Shown piece by piece: positions 23,124-39,456 of a DNA stretch of 64,000 bases. Source of the DNA: Rhodamnia argentea (taxonomy: Eukaryota; Streptophyta; Magnoliopsida; Myrtales; Myrtaceae). A program made the translations under genes and the position numbers. The notes below the pieces were generated by a model. That model did not search any database. It saw only the letters and a list, made by a program, of their open reading frames with translations, and was not told where the DNA came from. Numbering within the stretch: the stretch's first letter is position 1; each line of letters opens with the position of its first letter. The stretch spans positions 21,458,934-21,522,933 of the forward strand of contig NC_063151.1 in the NCBI RefSeq assembly GCF_020921035.1, written 5' to 3'.

Positions 23124-25706
23124 TCACCGTGCCTTCAGGCAGGTCAAAGAAAGATCCGGTGGTATGCTCACATATCCAGCTTCACCAGGCCTTTTGGAGC
23201 CATCATCCGGTGGGCTAACAACACTGTTTAAATTGCTATCGGCAGGATTCTTTGCATGAATAGTCTTACCAAATAGCTGGATTGAAGAAACACCGCCAAT
23301 CTTTGAAGTATTGCAGAGTTGATTTCCAGAAATTTCTAGGCCAAAGGAATGCCCACTACTCGGGCTATCAGTTGATAAGGTTTCAGAGGCTGAACTACCA
23401 ATATTGAGATCAGTGCAGATAGCTTTTGGCTTTGGCACCATATTGTCGCCAAAGATATTACAGGTGTACATAGGGGCATTTTCATCCACGTAGTTCACTA
23501 AACTAAATGCTCTAGACGCATCTTGCCTGGCTCCCTGTATGCCAATGGGAGTGTTATAGTTGAAAAATGGTGAACTGTAGGGCACCATAGAATTAGTAAA
23601 TCCAGCCATATCGAAAAAGTGACTGGTTTCTCCTTCAGTTCCCAAAGCAGATCTGAGAGGAACTCTCAATTTCTTAACTGGAGGATACACAGAATCAAGG
23701 GGCGATCCAGGTCCAATGGATTCGACCTGCCAAGGGCTCACAGACCTCTTGTCCTGCATAGCTTCAGGTTCATCCCATGTAACCTGTAACAGAATAATCG
23801 GTAACTTTACAGACTTCTTTTCTGGATAGTACCCCCATAGTTTGTTGAATAAGAATAGCACTTGTGTCTAGTGCTACTTTTTCTGCTATGATGCTCGTCA
23901 GCAATAGCGAAGAAACCACTACAGAGCTTTATTAACCAATGACACTAATACTAACTACATTTCCGCATGCAAAGGACCGAAAGCTTGACCCCATATTCAT
24001 TTTAGTTTGTGTTGTCAATATCTGCGCGATTTAAGACAAACTAGAGACAGGCCAAACCAGATATGCAACTCAGTGAGAAGTAGTTTCAGTGGTCTGACCA
24101 GTTTCAAAGAAGATCCAATACTACCATCAAAGCAGAGATATAACATAAAAAACCACTAATCATACCATAGCCCATTCAAGGCAACGCTAGCAATTAAACT
24201 ATCATACTACTTTAACAGAACATACCTATTTCAACATGTTTTATGGGGAAAAAATCTACAGAGTACGGCTGTTGTGATTTGGTAGCAGAAGATAATGCAG
24301 AATCAAGGATGACCCTAATTAAGTAGATACAGAAGAGTCTGGAGTTCAAAGAAGGCAAGCCCATGACTATAAAAGACCAATTTCCAGAACCTTAAAGTCG
24401 TAGCATTCCAATCTAAAACATAACACATCATGTTTTAATGCGTTCCAATCTCAAAAGTTAACACATCATGTTTTAATGAGAAGTTCAGATGTGTACATTA
24501 AATGCCTTACCAATTTTAAGGCATATCACGGCACAACTCAAAAGCAAGGCAGGTCATGCGGACAAATGGCCTGAAAGAACAGGTGATACCGAAGAGTACA
24601 TAAAAACAACGGGGTTGACCATACATACACACCTGAAGCATTCGCCATGGCGAACCCCGCCACAGCCCATTCTCATTAACACCGACGGAGGAAACCACCC
24701 CGTGGTGCCACGTCATCCTAGAGCAGTCCTCGGCCTCTACTGCCATCTTAATTCTCATCCCAGCCGTCCAAAGTGACTTCAGCGCCTCCTCCACCCTCTC
24801 TGCCTTCACAACAAAGTCCGAGCACTCTGTCCTCGGATAATAAACCACCTCAAATGGCAGTCCCCGAGCCGCCGTCTCAACTGCATTCACCACCACCTCC
24901 ATCGACACCCTCCCTCGGCCATTCCTTGAGAATCCATCTCTCGGAGCACTCTCTTCCTCTACCTTCAGCCTTCCACCACCAATCTGCTCCCTCCACCTGG
25001 CGCATTCCACGCCGGTGTTCCTCACCGCCCTCCGTATCCCAACGAACATTTCTCCCTTCGAGTTCTTCATGAACACCACCGAATCGCCGGCCACGAGTTT
25101 CTTATTGTTGACGAACTTGCTCCACCCGGTGGTCAGCAAATGCCGCCGCGGTGTGCCCCTGTAGATGTGCCGGAAGTTCCACACGCAGCCGTGGACGTCC
25201 CTCACCGATAGCTGCTGCACCGGGGGATCCACGTTGAAATTCAACGGAGGAAATATCGTATCCGCACAGAACCTGGGGACCGAAAAGCCTCCCCCGTTGT
25301 TCGCATCCGACGGCGTCAGCGTCTTGGCGAAGGACACAATCTTCTCCTCCGGCTCATTGCCAGCAGAAGCCAGGTTCTCCGGCTGCAGAGGAGCGCTAGG
25401 GTTCACCACAGGCCGGAGGAGGAACTTGGCGGTGACTTCATCGGTGAGAGGGTCGGCGAAGTAGTGGACCGCCCCAACGAGGCACGGCACGAAGGTCCTC
25501 GAGATGGCGAGAGGGGAGAGGATAGGCGGGGATTGGGCCGGCGAATGCTCGAGGTGGCCCTGGGGGAAGTAGTAAACCCTAGAGTGGACGGAGGGGATCT
25601 GGACGCACGCGCCGGCGCACGCGCGCCAGATGCTAGGGTCCACCGAGCGGAGCTCTCGCGCGGGAGCACCAGTGGCAGCAGAAGACGACGAAGAGGAAGA
25701 AGACAT
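23124..25706 (-). CDS. ARF17: Auxin response factor 17 (ARF10/16/17 clade, lacks PB1 domain)
   Basis: This nuclear transcription factor binds auxin response elements and belongs to the repressor-type, miR160-controlled clade. Two exons, 25706-24633 and 23783-23124, join in frame to 577 aa. A Ser-run N-terminus is followed by the ARF dimerisation segment ([20 protein letters not shown]). A complete B3 DNA-binding domain sits at about residues 126-228 ([37 protein letters not shown]). The auxin-response domain follows at about 276-360 ([23 protein letters not shown], crossing the splice). The middle region ends at LTCLKAR with no PB1 domain, as in ARF17 rather than ARF10/16. Exon 2 carries a perfect miR160 target. 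The 5' leader holds a CT microsatellite and the 3' UTR is probably spliced. The intron (23784-24632) contains a small tandem duplication of about 40 bp (24402-24478). Confidence 0.93.
23524..23544 (-). promoter_or_regulatory. miR160 target site in ARF17 mRNA
   Basis: The plus strand reads tgcctggctccctgtatgcc followed by a, identical over 21 nt to canonical miR160. The minus-strand ARF17 transcript is thus perfectly complementary. It lies in exon 2 at about residues 438-444 (GIQGARQ). This is the conserved cleavage site of the ARF10/16/17 clade. Confidence 0.93.
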
Positions 25707-25800
25707 CTAGGGTTTCAGCGGAGAGCGAGGAGGATTCGGAGAGGCGAGGGCGAGGGCCGAGGGTTTTGCCTTGACATGTAAGAGAGAAGTTTCGAATTCG

Positions 25801-25803
<3 letters not shown>

Positions 25804-25834
<31 letters not shown>
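25804..25834. repeat. (CT)n microsatellite in the ARF17 leader
   Basis: About 15 uninterrupted CT units lie roughly 100 bases upstream of the ARF17 start codon, read as (AG)n on the coding strand. Pyrimidine/purine dinucleotide runs are common in plant 5' leaders. Confidence 0.85.
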
Positions 25835-25837
<3 letters not shown>

Positions 25838-25839
25838 AT

Positions 25840-27215
25840 TCGAGCTCAATCGGACACTGCTCGGTTTAGTGAGAGAAACAGAAAAGAGAGGAATAGAAAG
25901 AGAGAGAGAGACGTATGGGGGGCGGAGGACAGGCAAAGCGAAGTGGGCCAGATAGGTACCCTCCAATTCCCCCAGAAATTACATCATTTGCCACTGACAG
26001 CATAACTTCCCTCCCGTCAGAATCTGATAGTGCAGGGGAGGACTACTTCCCGGGTTACGGCGCGTGTGATGCAACTCCCCCTCGAATTTCGCTCGCTAAA
26101 AGCTAATCCTTCTTACTTACTTTCGTTCGTTCAAGCCTTCTCTTTAACATTCATATCCGTTCAAGATTTATGACATGTCATTTGCAATTTAAAAAAAAAA
26201 AAAAACCTTATCCGATTGTGTAATGTCAAATAACTAAGATTTTTCTTGGATATTTTTTTTATTTCCCGAGTTTTCACAACAAGAAGATATTTTCGCTATT
26301 TTTTCGATTTACTAGTTGGTCTTAATAAAGTTATACGGATAAAACTCTAACGTTTTATAGCACATTTGTCGTTTTTCTTTTTTGGATTTGGGTACAGACA
26401 CATCCGAATAAAGCGTTCCTTTTTATGAATTCAACAGTGTCATGACAAGGAACGGTAAACCCAACAAATGATTGGAGAAAATCAAGTGTACTTACGTAGG
26501 AATGTGTTTCCTTATTGTCGGAGATCGATTACATCTAGAACTCCAGCAATCGAGAATGTCCGGAGATTTATGTGACCGAGGTCACACGTGCCGAACAATC
26601 CGTTCATCGGTTACCCAATACGATCAAAGTTAAACCACATATGCATCGATCAATTAAAGCCAATAGGTAAAAAATTCATGTCTTGGATTATCTAAACCAC
26701 CATTAAAATCCGAACAAAGCATGGATCTAGCAAAACTGCAAAGAAACCCGTGCAGTAACTAACGAACAGATGTGCTAAAATTTAGAATTTGAACTTGTTA
26801 GGAAATCAAATGTTATCCATTCAAATCTCTCCGGGTCTAATCACAAAAAAAATAAAAATAAAAAATCTCCTCAGCTACATTCAAACTATACTCTCAGTAA
26901 ATGTTTATTTGAATCACCCAGATTATCTACATTTTCACATGTGAGATAAATACTACATATTCAATATGCTAGCATAATTAACTATACCAATTGTTCTTTT
27001 TTTCCTAATTAATCGTTGATTAATGATAGTTACTTTCTTTTAGAAGCAGGAGAGAGAGGAGGAGACATGACGGATCCGTGGCAGGCACTGCACTGTTCGC
27101 ACTATGCCAAAATCATAACTGCCCCCCCAGGCCCAGGGCAAAGTCAGATTCTGACTGCCTACCTCCCAGGGAACACCCGCGAAATGACCCAATCGCCCCT
27201 GGGAGTCAAACCGAT
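25840..27215. other. Intergenic DNA upstream of ARF17
   Basis: The proximal part presumably holds the ARF17 promoter. The rest is AT-rich with poly-A/T runs. The short frames at 25915-26106 and around 27016-27266 show no domains. Confidence 0.4.
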
Positions 27216-27219
27216 CTAG

Positions 27220-28030
27220 AGCCGTTAAATGGGCGGATCGAATTGAAATCGGCCAAATCATATTGACTCATTTAACTTATTTTGATCTATTTCATGCTAT
27301 ACAAATTTAGCGACCCGATTCGTATTGTTAAATCGCTTCAATATTAAAATTCAGTCTATAGAAATTTATTTTTTTATACATTTTCCAAGATATATACACA
27401 TATGTATTGCTAAAAGTAAAATTTTATAGTTTTAAAAAAATCTGATTTTTTTTTTATTTTTTTAATTCTATGACCGGTGAGGGTCGCCGGTCGTTGCACC
27501 TGCGGCAAGATCGGCGAAAAAAATTATCAAATTAATTTTATATTTAATCCAATTTTGGAAAATTTACTTCTTATAAATTCTTAGAAAATATATTACTAAT
27601 GTATTGCGGGCAAATTTTATAATTTTAACAAAAACAGAATTTCTTACTTTTTTATTTTATTTTCTATTTTTTTTTTTTTCGTTCTTCATCCCTCGCTAGT
27701 CGGTCATCGGGCCACGGCAAAAGCAAGCATCTTAGCAACCGGGTGTGTGGCGAGCACGAGCTCGCTCAAGGCCGGTGAACTCGAGGCTCTCCGGTGGTCG
27801 CTACCAGCCACTCGCGATGGAGGTAGGGGGAAAAAAGAAGAAAGAAAAAGGATGTATAAAATAAATAAAATAATAAATTATTTAAAAAATAAATTTTTAT
27901 TTACGACTCACTTGAGATAGTTATCTTAACCGACCCACTTATAATTTATTTAGAACCTATTAAGTTTTTGAATAATCTATTTATGATCAATTTAGTTTGT
28001 TTTTAACTATCCATTTATGACATTCGACAA
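27220..28030. repeat. MITE-like element with GC-rich core (possible hAT family C relative)
   Basis: The left end contains gttaaatgggcggatcgaat and cattgactcatttaac-like text resembling the ends of the element at 51574-52516. The right end (27900-28025) has diverged inverted counterparts. Two GC-rich patches (27470-27520, 27690-27820) with ccggtgagggtcgccgg-type sequence lie inside. Ends and target duplication could not be fixed. Confidence 0.35.
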
Positions 28031-28399
28031 AAAAGAAACACTCATTTATGATCAACTACCGTTAAATATAAATCAAATAAGATTTTAGACCTTTATAGCT
28101 ACCTCCAGAAAATTTTTTTTTTTTTTTGGTCGAAAGCTACCTCTAGTCTCTAGTCTCTAGATCAATCGGGCGATTATGGGAAGGATTTCTTGCCAGCGCC
28201 ACGCGCATGAGGGCGCGTGCTGGAGAGCCGAGAAACTTGATTTACAACCCCAATTTCCCTCTTTGAGGATTTTATAGTAAATAATAAATATCAACACTGC
28301 TTTGCACAATTTATCAAAGGCGGGGTGCTTGTTAAACCGTCAAGAATCTCCAAATATAACCCCCGTAACATATTTATCTTAAAAATAAAAAAGTTTTGA

Positions 28400-28665
28400 C
28401 ACTAAAACTTTCAAACCCGATATATTTATCTTCTGTCAAAATTCCGTCAACGAGGATCGTTACAAATCAATCTACACGAACGACGAAAAGGCAAATGACG
28501 TTGGCATAGCGCCAACGTGTTTCTAAAGTAAAATGAGAATAACCGTCGTTTTCGCTGGAATATCATCTGACAAAACTTTAACGAATTTCGGGAAAAAAAA
28601 AAACTTTAACGAATGATAAATGGATCACATCGATACAAATTTTGGGTGTTCAATATTACAAGAAA
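28400..28665. repeat. Inverted-repeat (foldback) segment
   Basis: Around 28420-28450 and, in reverse complement, 28600-28665 there is imperfect pairing (gatatatttatcttctgtc versus gatccatttatcattcg). In the centre is a 7-bp hairpin, cgttggc/gccaacg, at 28499-28517. Ends are not resolved. Confidence 0.35.
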
Positions 28666-29102
28666 AAGCTTAAGAGTAAATTGTCATAATGAGCATGATT
28701 TAAGGTTTTTGATTTCAAAAAAAAAATTAAGATAAATGTGTTATAATAGACATTTTTCGAATATCTTTGTGTATGATATCTAATTTTTCGGATTTAAAAT
28801 TCGAATTTTACCTGTTCGAAGAACCTAAATTTTTTTTTTTTTGTTTTTAAAGCATGCGAACTAATAGTCTAATACCACTTGACCTGTCGCGCCATTAAAT
28901 TTTCTCGTAATATCTTCTCCAAAAGCCGATAATATCTGCAATGATTTTCCCTTGAGCATGAAACCACCCCGAGAAAACATGCTGAAACCGTACGGAAACG
29001 ACGAGAATGTGCCCCTTTGAATCGGATCGTCGATCGGCGAACCAGCGACGTCGGACGATCGGTGCCTCCTCAAGTCGCGCCTTGTCGAGTTGTCCATGGA
29101 AA

Positions 29103-29494
29103 GCGTCGTCGTTTCTCGCGATTATTATTTTTTTTTCACTCTCTTTTTTCTGAAATAAGAGTTCGGAAGAAAGACAAATTAAAGGAAAGATGCGACGGAG
29201 AATTTGTGACGTGGAAAAGAAAATAAAGAAAATGAAAAAGGAAAAAAAAATATAGGGAGTTTGTTAGAGCGAATTCCTAGAAAAGAGGGGTTGGAACAGG
29301 TTGGAGTGGAGCTAGTGTCGGGATCGGTTGAGTGCAGACAACGACCGTCTTCGTTTTGGTGTTTTTTTCTGTTTAGTGGTCCGTCTATCACCGACTTTCA
29401 TCAATTTTCCGAAAATAATAAGTGGCAACACGAAAAAATAAATTAAAAAAAAGTCTCGTTCAAAATGATTGACTGTCGTGTCAATTCATTCGTA
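29103..29494. repeat. Direct repeat, copy 1 (about 392 bp)
   Basis: It matches 30397-30796 along its whole length with substitutions and small indels. Shared blocks include gagaatttgtgacgtggaaa, agaaaagaggggttggaa and gtgcagacaacgac. No coding potential is evident. LTR-like, but TG...CA ends and a primer-binding site were not found. Confidence 0.7.
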
Positions 29495-30396
29495 AAAAAA
29501 AGAATGAACGAAAGATATTTCCATTGCCCACGAAATTGTTTAGACGTAAATTATTGTAGACGATGGAGATTCTTTTCATTGGCCGGTTATTTCGAGCGAT
29601 AGACGTGATTATTTGTTAGGAAAAATGTATTTCAAACCGTGCATTTCCCTGTGAAGAAAATTATAAAAAAAAAACTGTACATTTGCCGAGGCACAAACGG
29701 ACGAAACTATAGGAATTCGATTTGAAGATGAGAGATGGTTAGCGCCCTCATTAAAATAACCACGATCACGAGGCGAACGGTCTTTCTGGATTGTGTAATC
29801 TCTCGGGGACCTACCGATACACACGCGACTAGAAGACGACTGGGTGAAATAATTACGGACTTTGGTCGATTGGGATGTTTCGATGAATGACAAGAAAAAG
29901 GTGAGATGACCGCCTTCTGCCGACAAGACGACCGCCGACTCTCCCTCTCTCATTTCGTCCAGAATGTTCCTTGCCCCCTCTAGATTTTTTTTTTTTTCCC
30001 TTAGAAGGCATAGAAAAATCTGCCAGCTTGAGCAAGTTGGCAACTTGCCTTGGAAAAAACAAACGTAGAAGGGCGTGTGGGGAGGAGACTTTCCTCTACC
30101 GAGTCAGCACTAAGCATTAAGATAAGACCAGCCCCTCTCTCATTTGTTCCGCGTTGCGAGTGGCATTGAGTGTCATATAAAATAGTATCTGGTTGGTGTT
30201 CCGTACGGGGTTAATATCACGAAAAATTTCGAATTGATATGCTTGCGGCTCTTGGATGCTTATATTGTTGTAGCCGCGAAAATCTGCCGGATTCATGCGA
30301 GCATTTGCGAGTGGCGTGGAGTGTAGAGAAAAGAGTGTGGAGAGAAAAGTAGAATTAGCATCCGTCTTTTGTTACCCCGCGAAGGAGCGGGGTACG
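29495..30396. other. Spacer between the two direct repeats
   Basis: A fragment of foldback family A end sequence (ggttaatatcacgaaaaatt) lies at about 30209. A short local repeat (gcgagtggc[a/g]t[t/g]gagtgt) occurs at about 30155 and 30308. The open frame at 29609-30043 (-) has no recognisable product. Confidence 0.4.
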
Positions 30397-30796
30397 CGTG
30401 TCGTCATTTCTCGTGATTTTTTTTTTTTTTTTGCTCTCTTCTTTCGAAATAAGAGTTGGAAAAAAGACGAAGTATAAAGATAAAGATGCGATCGAGAATT
30501 TGTGACGTGGAAAAGAAAATGAAGAAAATGAAAAATAAAAATAAATTGGGGTGGTTTGTTAGAGCGAATTTCTAGAAAAGAGGGGTTGGAATAAGTTGGG
30601 GTGGAGCTACTATCGGGGATTGGTTGCGTGCAGACAACGACTATCTTCGATTGCAGGATTTTTTTTTTTTTTTAATGTTGTGGTGTGTTTGTCACTGACT
30701 TTTATCGTTTTTTCCGAAAATGATAAATGGCAACAAGAAAAATAAATAAAAAAATCTCATTCAAAATGAATGACTGAGGAGTCGATTAATTCGAAA
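30397..30796. repeat. Direct repeat, copy 2 (about 400 bp)
   Basis: This is the second copy of the repeat at 29103-29494, in the same orientation and about 0.9 kb downstream of the end of copy 1. It ends about 40 bp before the foldback element at 30838. Confidence 0.7.
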
Positions 30797-30837
30797 CAAA
30801 CCCAATCACAAAAGTGGAAAAGCAAAAAAAAAATTGA

Positions 30838-31370
30838 AAATTAGTACTATAAAAAAACTCAAATTGATACATGTGTTACAAATTCACCCAAAATTATTTT
30901 CTAGACCACAAAAATCTCAAATTGATACACCTAAGCTAATTTTTTTGCCATAAAAAATCTCAAACCAGTAAACTTGTGACAAATTCACCCTCTGTTTGTT
31001 TTCAATGAATTTTATAGTCGAATTGCTGAGTTAAATAGCACGTGACAGTTGACGGATGTACAAGTTTAGGATTTTTACTTTCAATTTGTCACGGATGCAT
31101 TAGTTTAGAAATTTTCGTGGTATAAACTCAATTTAATGGCAACTAACGAAAGGTAAATTTGTTATAAGTGTACCGGTTTAGATTTTTTTGTAGTAAAAAA
31201 AATAGTTTGGGGTAAATTTGTCATAGGTGTACCAATTTGAGGCTTTTTATGATAAAAAAATAGTTTGAGAAAAATTTATCATATATATATCGATTTGGAG
31301 CTTTGTGTGATCAAACAATTAGTTTGGAGTATCATAGGTATATCAGTTTGAGATTTTTATAATAATAAAA
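30838..31370. mobile_element. Foldback element, family A (copy in opposite orientation)
   Basis: The left half carries 'caaattgatacatgtgttacaaattcaccc' type units (quoted here only in outline), the right half their reverse complements. The asymmetric centre (gaattgctgagttaaatagc at about 31020) is the reverse complement of the centre of the 2245-2763 copy, so the two insertions lie in opposite directions. No convincing target duplication was found. Confidence 0.55.
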
Positions 31371-32630
31371 GATAAGTGTTTATCGAACTCAACAAGTGGC
31401 ACCAGAGACGCGTCTTCGAAGTTCAACATCTTCCCACCATTTTCGAACCAGTTAACCCATCATGGATTGCTTTCAACTTACTTGCAGATATATGAAGCTA
31501 TACTTTCGAATTATAGATGAAATGGTTTAGGAAGATATCACTTCATTATTAGGATTTCAAGCAAAAGAAATGTAGGGAGATAATATTTTGGCTAGATGTT
31601 GTAGATGTAAAAGTATTTTGAAATGCTTGGCCCAGAAAATGAACAGACTCGATATTCTTGTCTTACCTTTCCAGTTGAAAACCCACTTTCGCCCATTCGA
31701 ATGTCAAATCGCCGAAGCATTCCGGAATAATCTACGCCACAATCCTAACTGGGATTTTGTTTTTCTGAATAATCTACTCCACATTAGCAAGGCTCAACAC
31801 AACTCAAGAATACCTAGACTTGTCCTGCAAATTTCTCAGGGAAATGCGTCGGTACATGATTTGGGAATAGACAAGTGATACTTCGGTATAGGACGTGATA
31901 ATGGCGCTGATCTGCTTCCATACTTGACTAAGAAAGCGTAATAATGCACATAAGCAATCACATGTCATCGCAATTAGATCGAGTCGTAAGATCTTCCGAT
32001 CGTCCTCAATGATGTCCTTAATGATTTGATGGGAAGAAGAGTGGATCAAAAGGAAGGAACCAAATGAGAACTGAGAAACTGAAAAAAGCAAAGAAAAAGG
32101 GAAGACCAATGATATTAGGAAAATTACGCCTGCTTTGCAATTTTAGAAAAGTAAGCAAATTCCAAGCACATCAAACAAATCGAGGCCCCCGCAACCTGAT
32201 GATAGACAAGATTATTCGCGTAGTAAAGCCGAGACTTTGTTGCACAAGTTCCAGCAACGTCTCTGATACAAAATAAAGCTGAGAAGACAAATGCCATGAG
32301 ATACTACAGCCTACAGCTAACTTAGAAATAAACCTGAGCGCATTTCTATCAAGCAGAATTCTTGAAGACACTAGGAAGTAGGAATTCAACAGGAAACAAT
32401 GGTTCCTGCCGATCACTGACAAACCCACTGAATACAAATGAGTACGACCATCGGTCTAGTCGATGATATTCCACAAAACTACTAAATCAAACGCCAGAGG
32501 TATTAGACCGTGAGGTCAGCTACTTCAGAAACATGGGCTTATTTGACTTAGATACTAAAAACTGCATTTTGTACAAACTGTGTAATGATACAAGCCAAAG
32601 GAAATACCTATCCTAACTCGCCAGTTATTA
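31371..32630. other. 3' flank of the HAM gene and intergenic DNA
   Basis: The part near 32631 probably contains the 3' UTR of the minus-strand acetyltransferase gene. A 96-codon frame at 31588-31878 (+) has no domain I recognise. Nothing else is supported. Confidence 0.4.
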
Positions 32631-38039
<5,409 letters not shown>

Positions 38040-39456
38040 GGGTTTGGCTGAGAGAGAGAGCTCCGACACGGTCGGGTCTTGACGAGGACGAAAATGGGAT
38101 AAATAATTTAGGAACTGCTTTTCCCCTCGCACTTTTGGGGTCACTTGCTAATAGGCCCTAATAATTCTGATATTTCCACATACGCCACAACTAGTAAGTT
38201 TCTTTGCAAATAAGCCCCTTTTCTTAATGTTCTTTTGAAACCGTATTTCAATACTTTCACACAACCCGCTGAAATAATTCGAGAGTTTCTTTTTTAACCA
38301 TTCATTAAAAGGGAAAATGACTGGTAAAATCATGTGAAAAATTAAAAAGCGTCTACTATTCCATTGATGATAAAACATTGAAAAAACATTCTCGTCGAAT
38401 TATTGCCCCATTATTGTCAAGCATTGAGTTCGTAAAATTGGTTTATTTAGTGATTAAGGAATGGGTCGATTTGTATCGATTATAGATTTGATTTCCATAT
38501 AATCAAACACTTAATTTTCATATAATCCCCAAATAGCATAGAACACTTCTTGGACAAACTTAAGCTCGAGCAAAGCTCAAATAAACCCGGACATCTTAAT
38601 ATACATCTTCATGTAAAAATCAATAGTACGTCCCCGATAAGTCGGTTTAAAGATATTATGCGAAGCACAAGTCGACGATGCAAAAGCCCAAGCTCCTATG
38701 ATTCATCCCAAGCGCGGGACGTTATTATACGATCCTACTCGGCGGTAGCCATCCAAAGATGAGGTGGAATCTGCCATCCCCACCATTTTCCCTTTTAAGT
38801 TGAGAAAAAATACTTTTTTTCCACTCATCCTAAGGAGTGCTCTCGAATTTTAAGTCCCGAAGTTCAAACGAAACCGCTTAAAGACTTTAATCAAGTCCAA
38901 AACATCTTAATATACATGGGACAAAATATTAACCTGACTTTGAGACTTGCGCAAGATTGATCTCTAATTATCAACGTATTCAATCGTGGGGTTTTTCCCC
39001 CCTCAAAAGAGAGAATAATTAGCCATAGCCAATAACAATTTAAGTTTAGACATTTTCGTGGACGATTAACGTATCTTTTGTCTATACATTTTTGCATGAT
39101 ATATAAGCGATCAGTTGTATATAAAATGTTTTTTTAAATTATTAATTTTCTGCAGAACAAGAAGCGGCGCCTAAATATAAATTCAGATATCCTATCGTAT
39201 CATAAACCCAATTAATTTTGACTTTTCTCGGTCTCGCCAATTAAAGACAAAGAGACTCAGTAAAAAAAAAAAAAATCACCCGCAGTAAAGTTCCAGACGG
39301 GAAGTTGTACAGAGCTCGTGTTCGTCTTTGTGTGCTGAAAACGTTAGCGCTACCATCTCGATTTCTCTCTTCCCCTCTCCCTCTCCCTCTCCCTTTTACC
39401 TAAGTTGGAATCAATCCGATTTCGCGTTCGATCTCTGAAATCCCCGGAGCCTTCGC
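38040..39456. other. Divergent intergenic region between HAM and TMEM50
   Basis: Both flanking genes read outward, so both promoters should lie here. A pyrimidine-rich CCCTCT run at 39372-39396 precedes the TMEM50 start and probably belongs to its 5' leader. The short phrase acatcttaatatacat recurs at 38591 and 38902. No gene is seen. Confidence 0.5.

Noticed and set aside
24489-25781. Several plus-strand open frames over ARF17
   Set aside because: They mirror the GC-rich ARF17 exon on the other strand, which has an unmistakable B3 domain.
31588-31878. 96-codon frame considered as a LINE or gag remnant
   Set aside because: Neither strand gave a convincing reverse transcriptase or gag motif.
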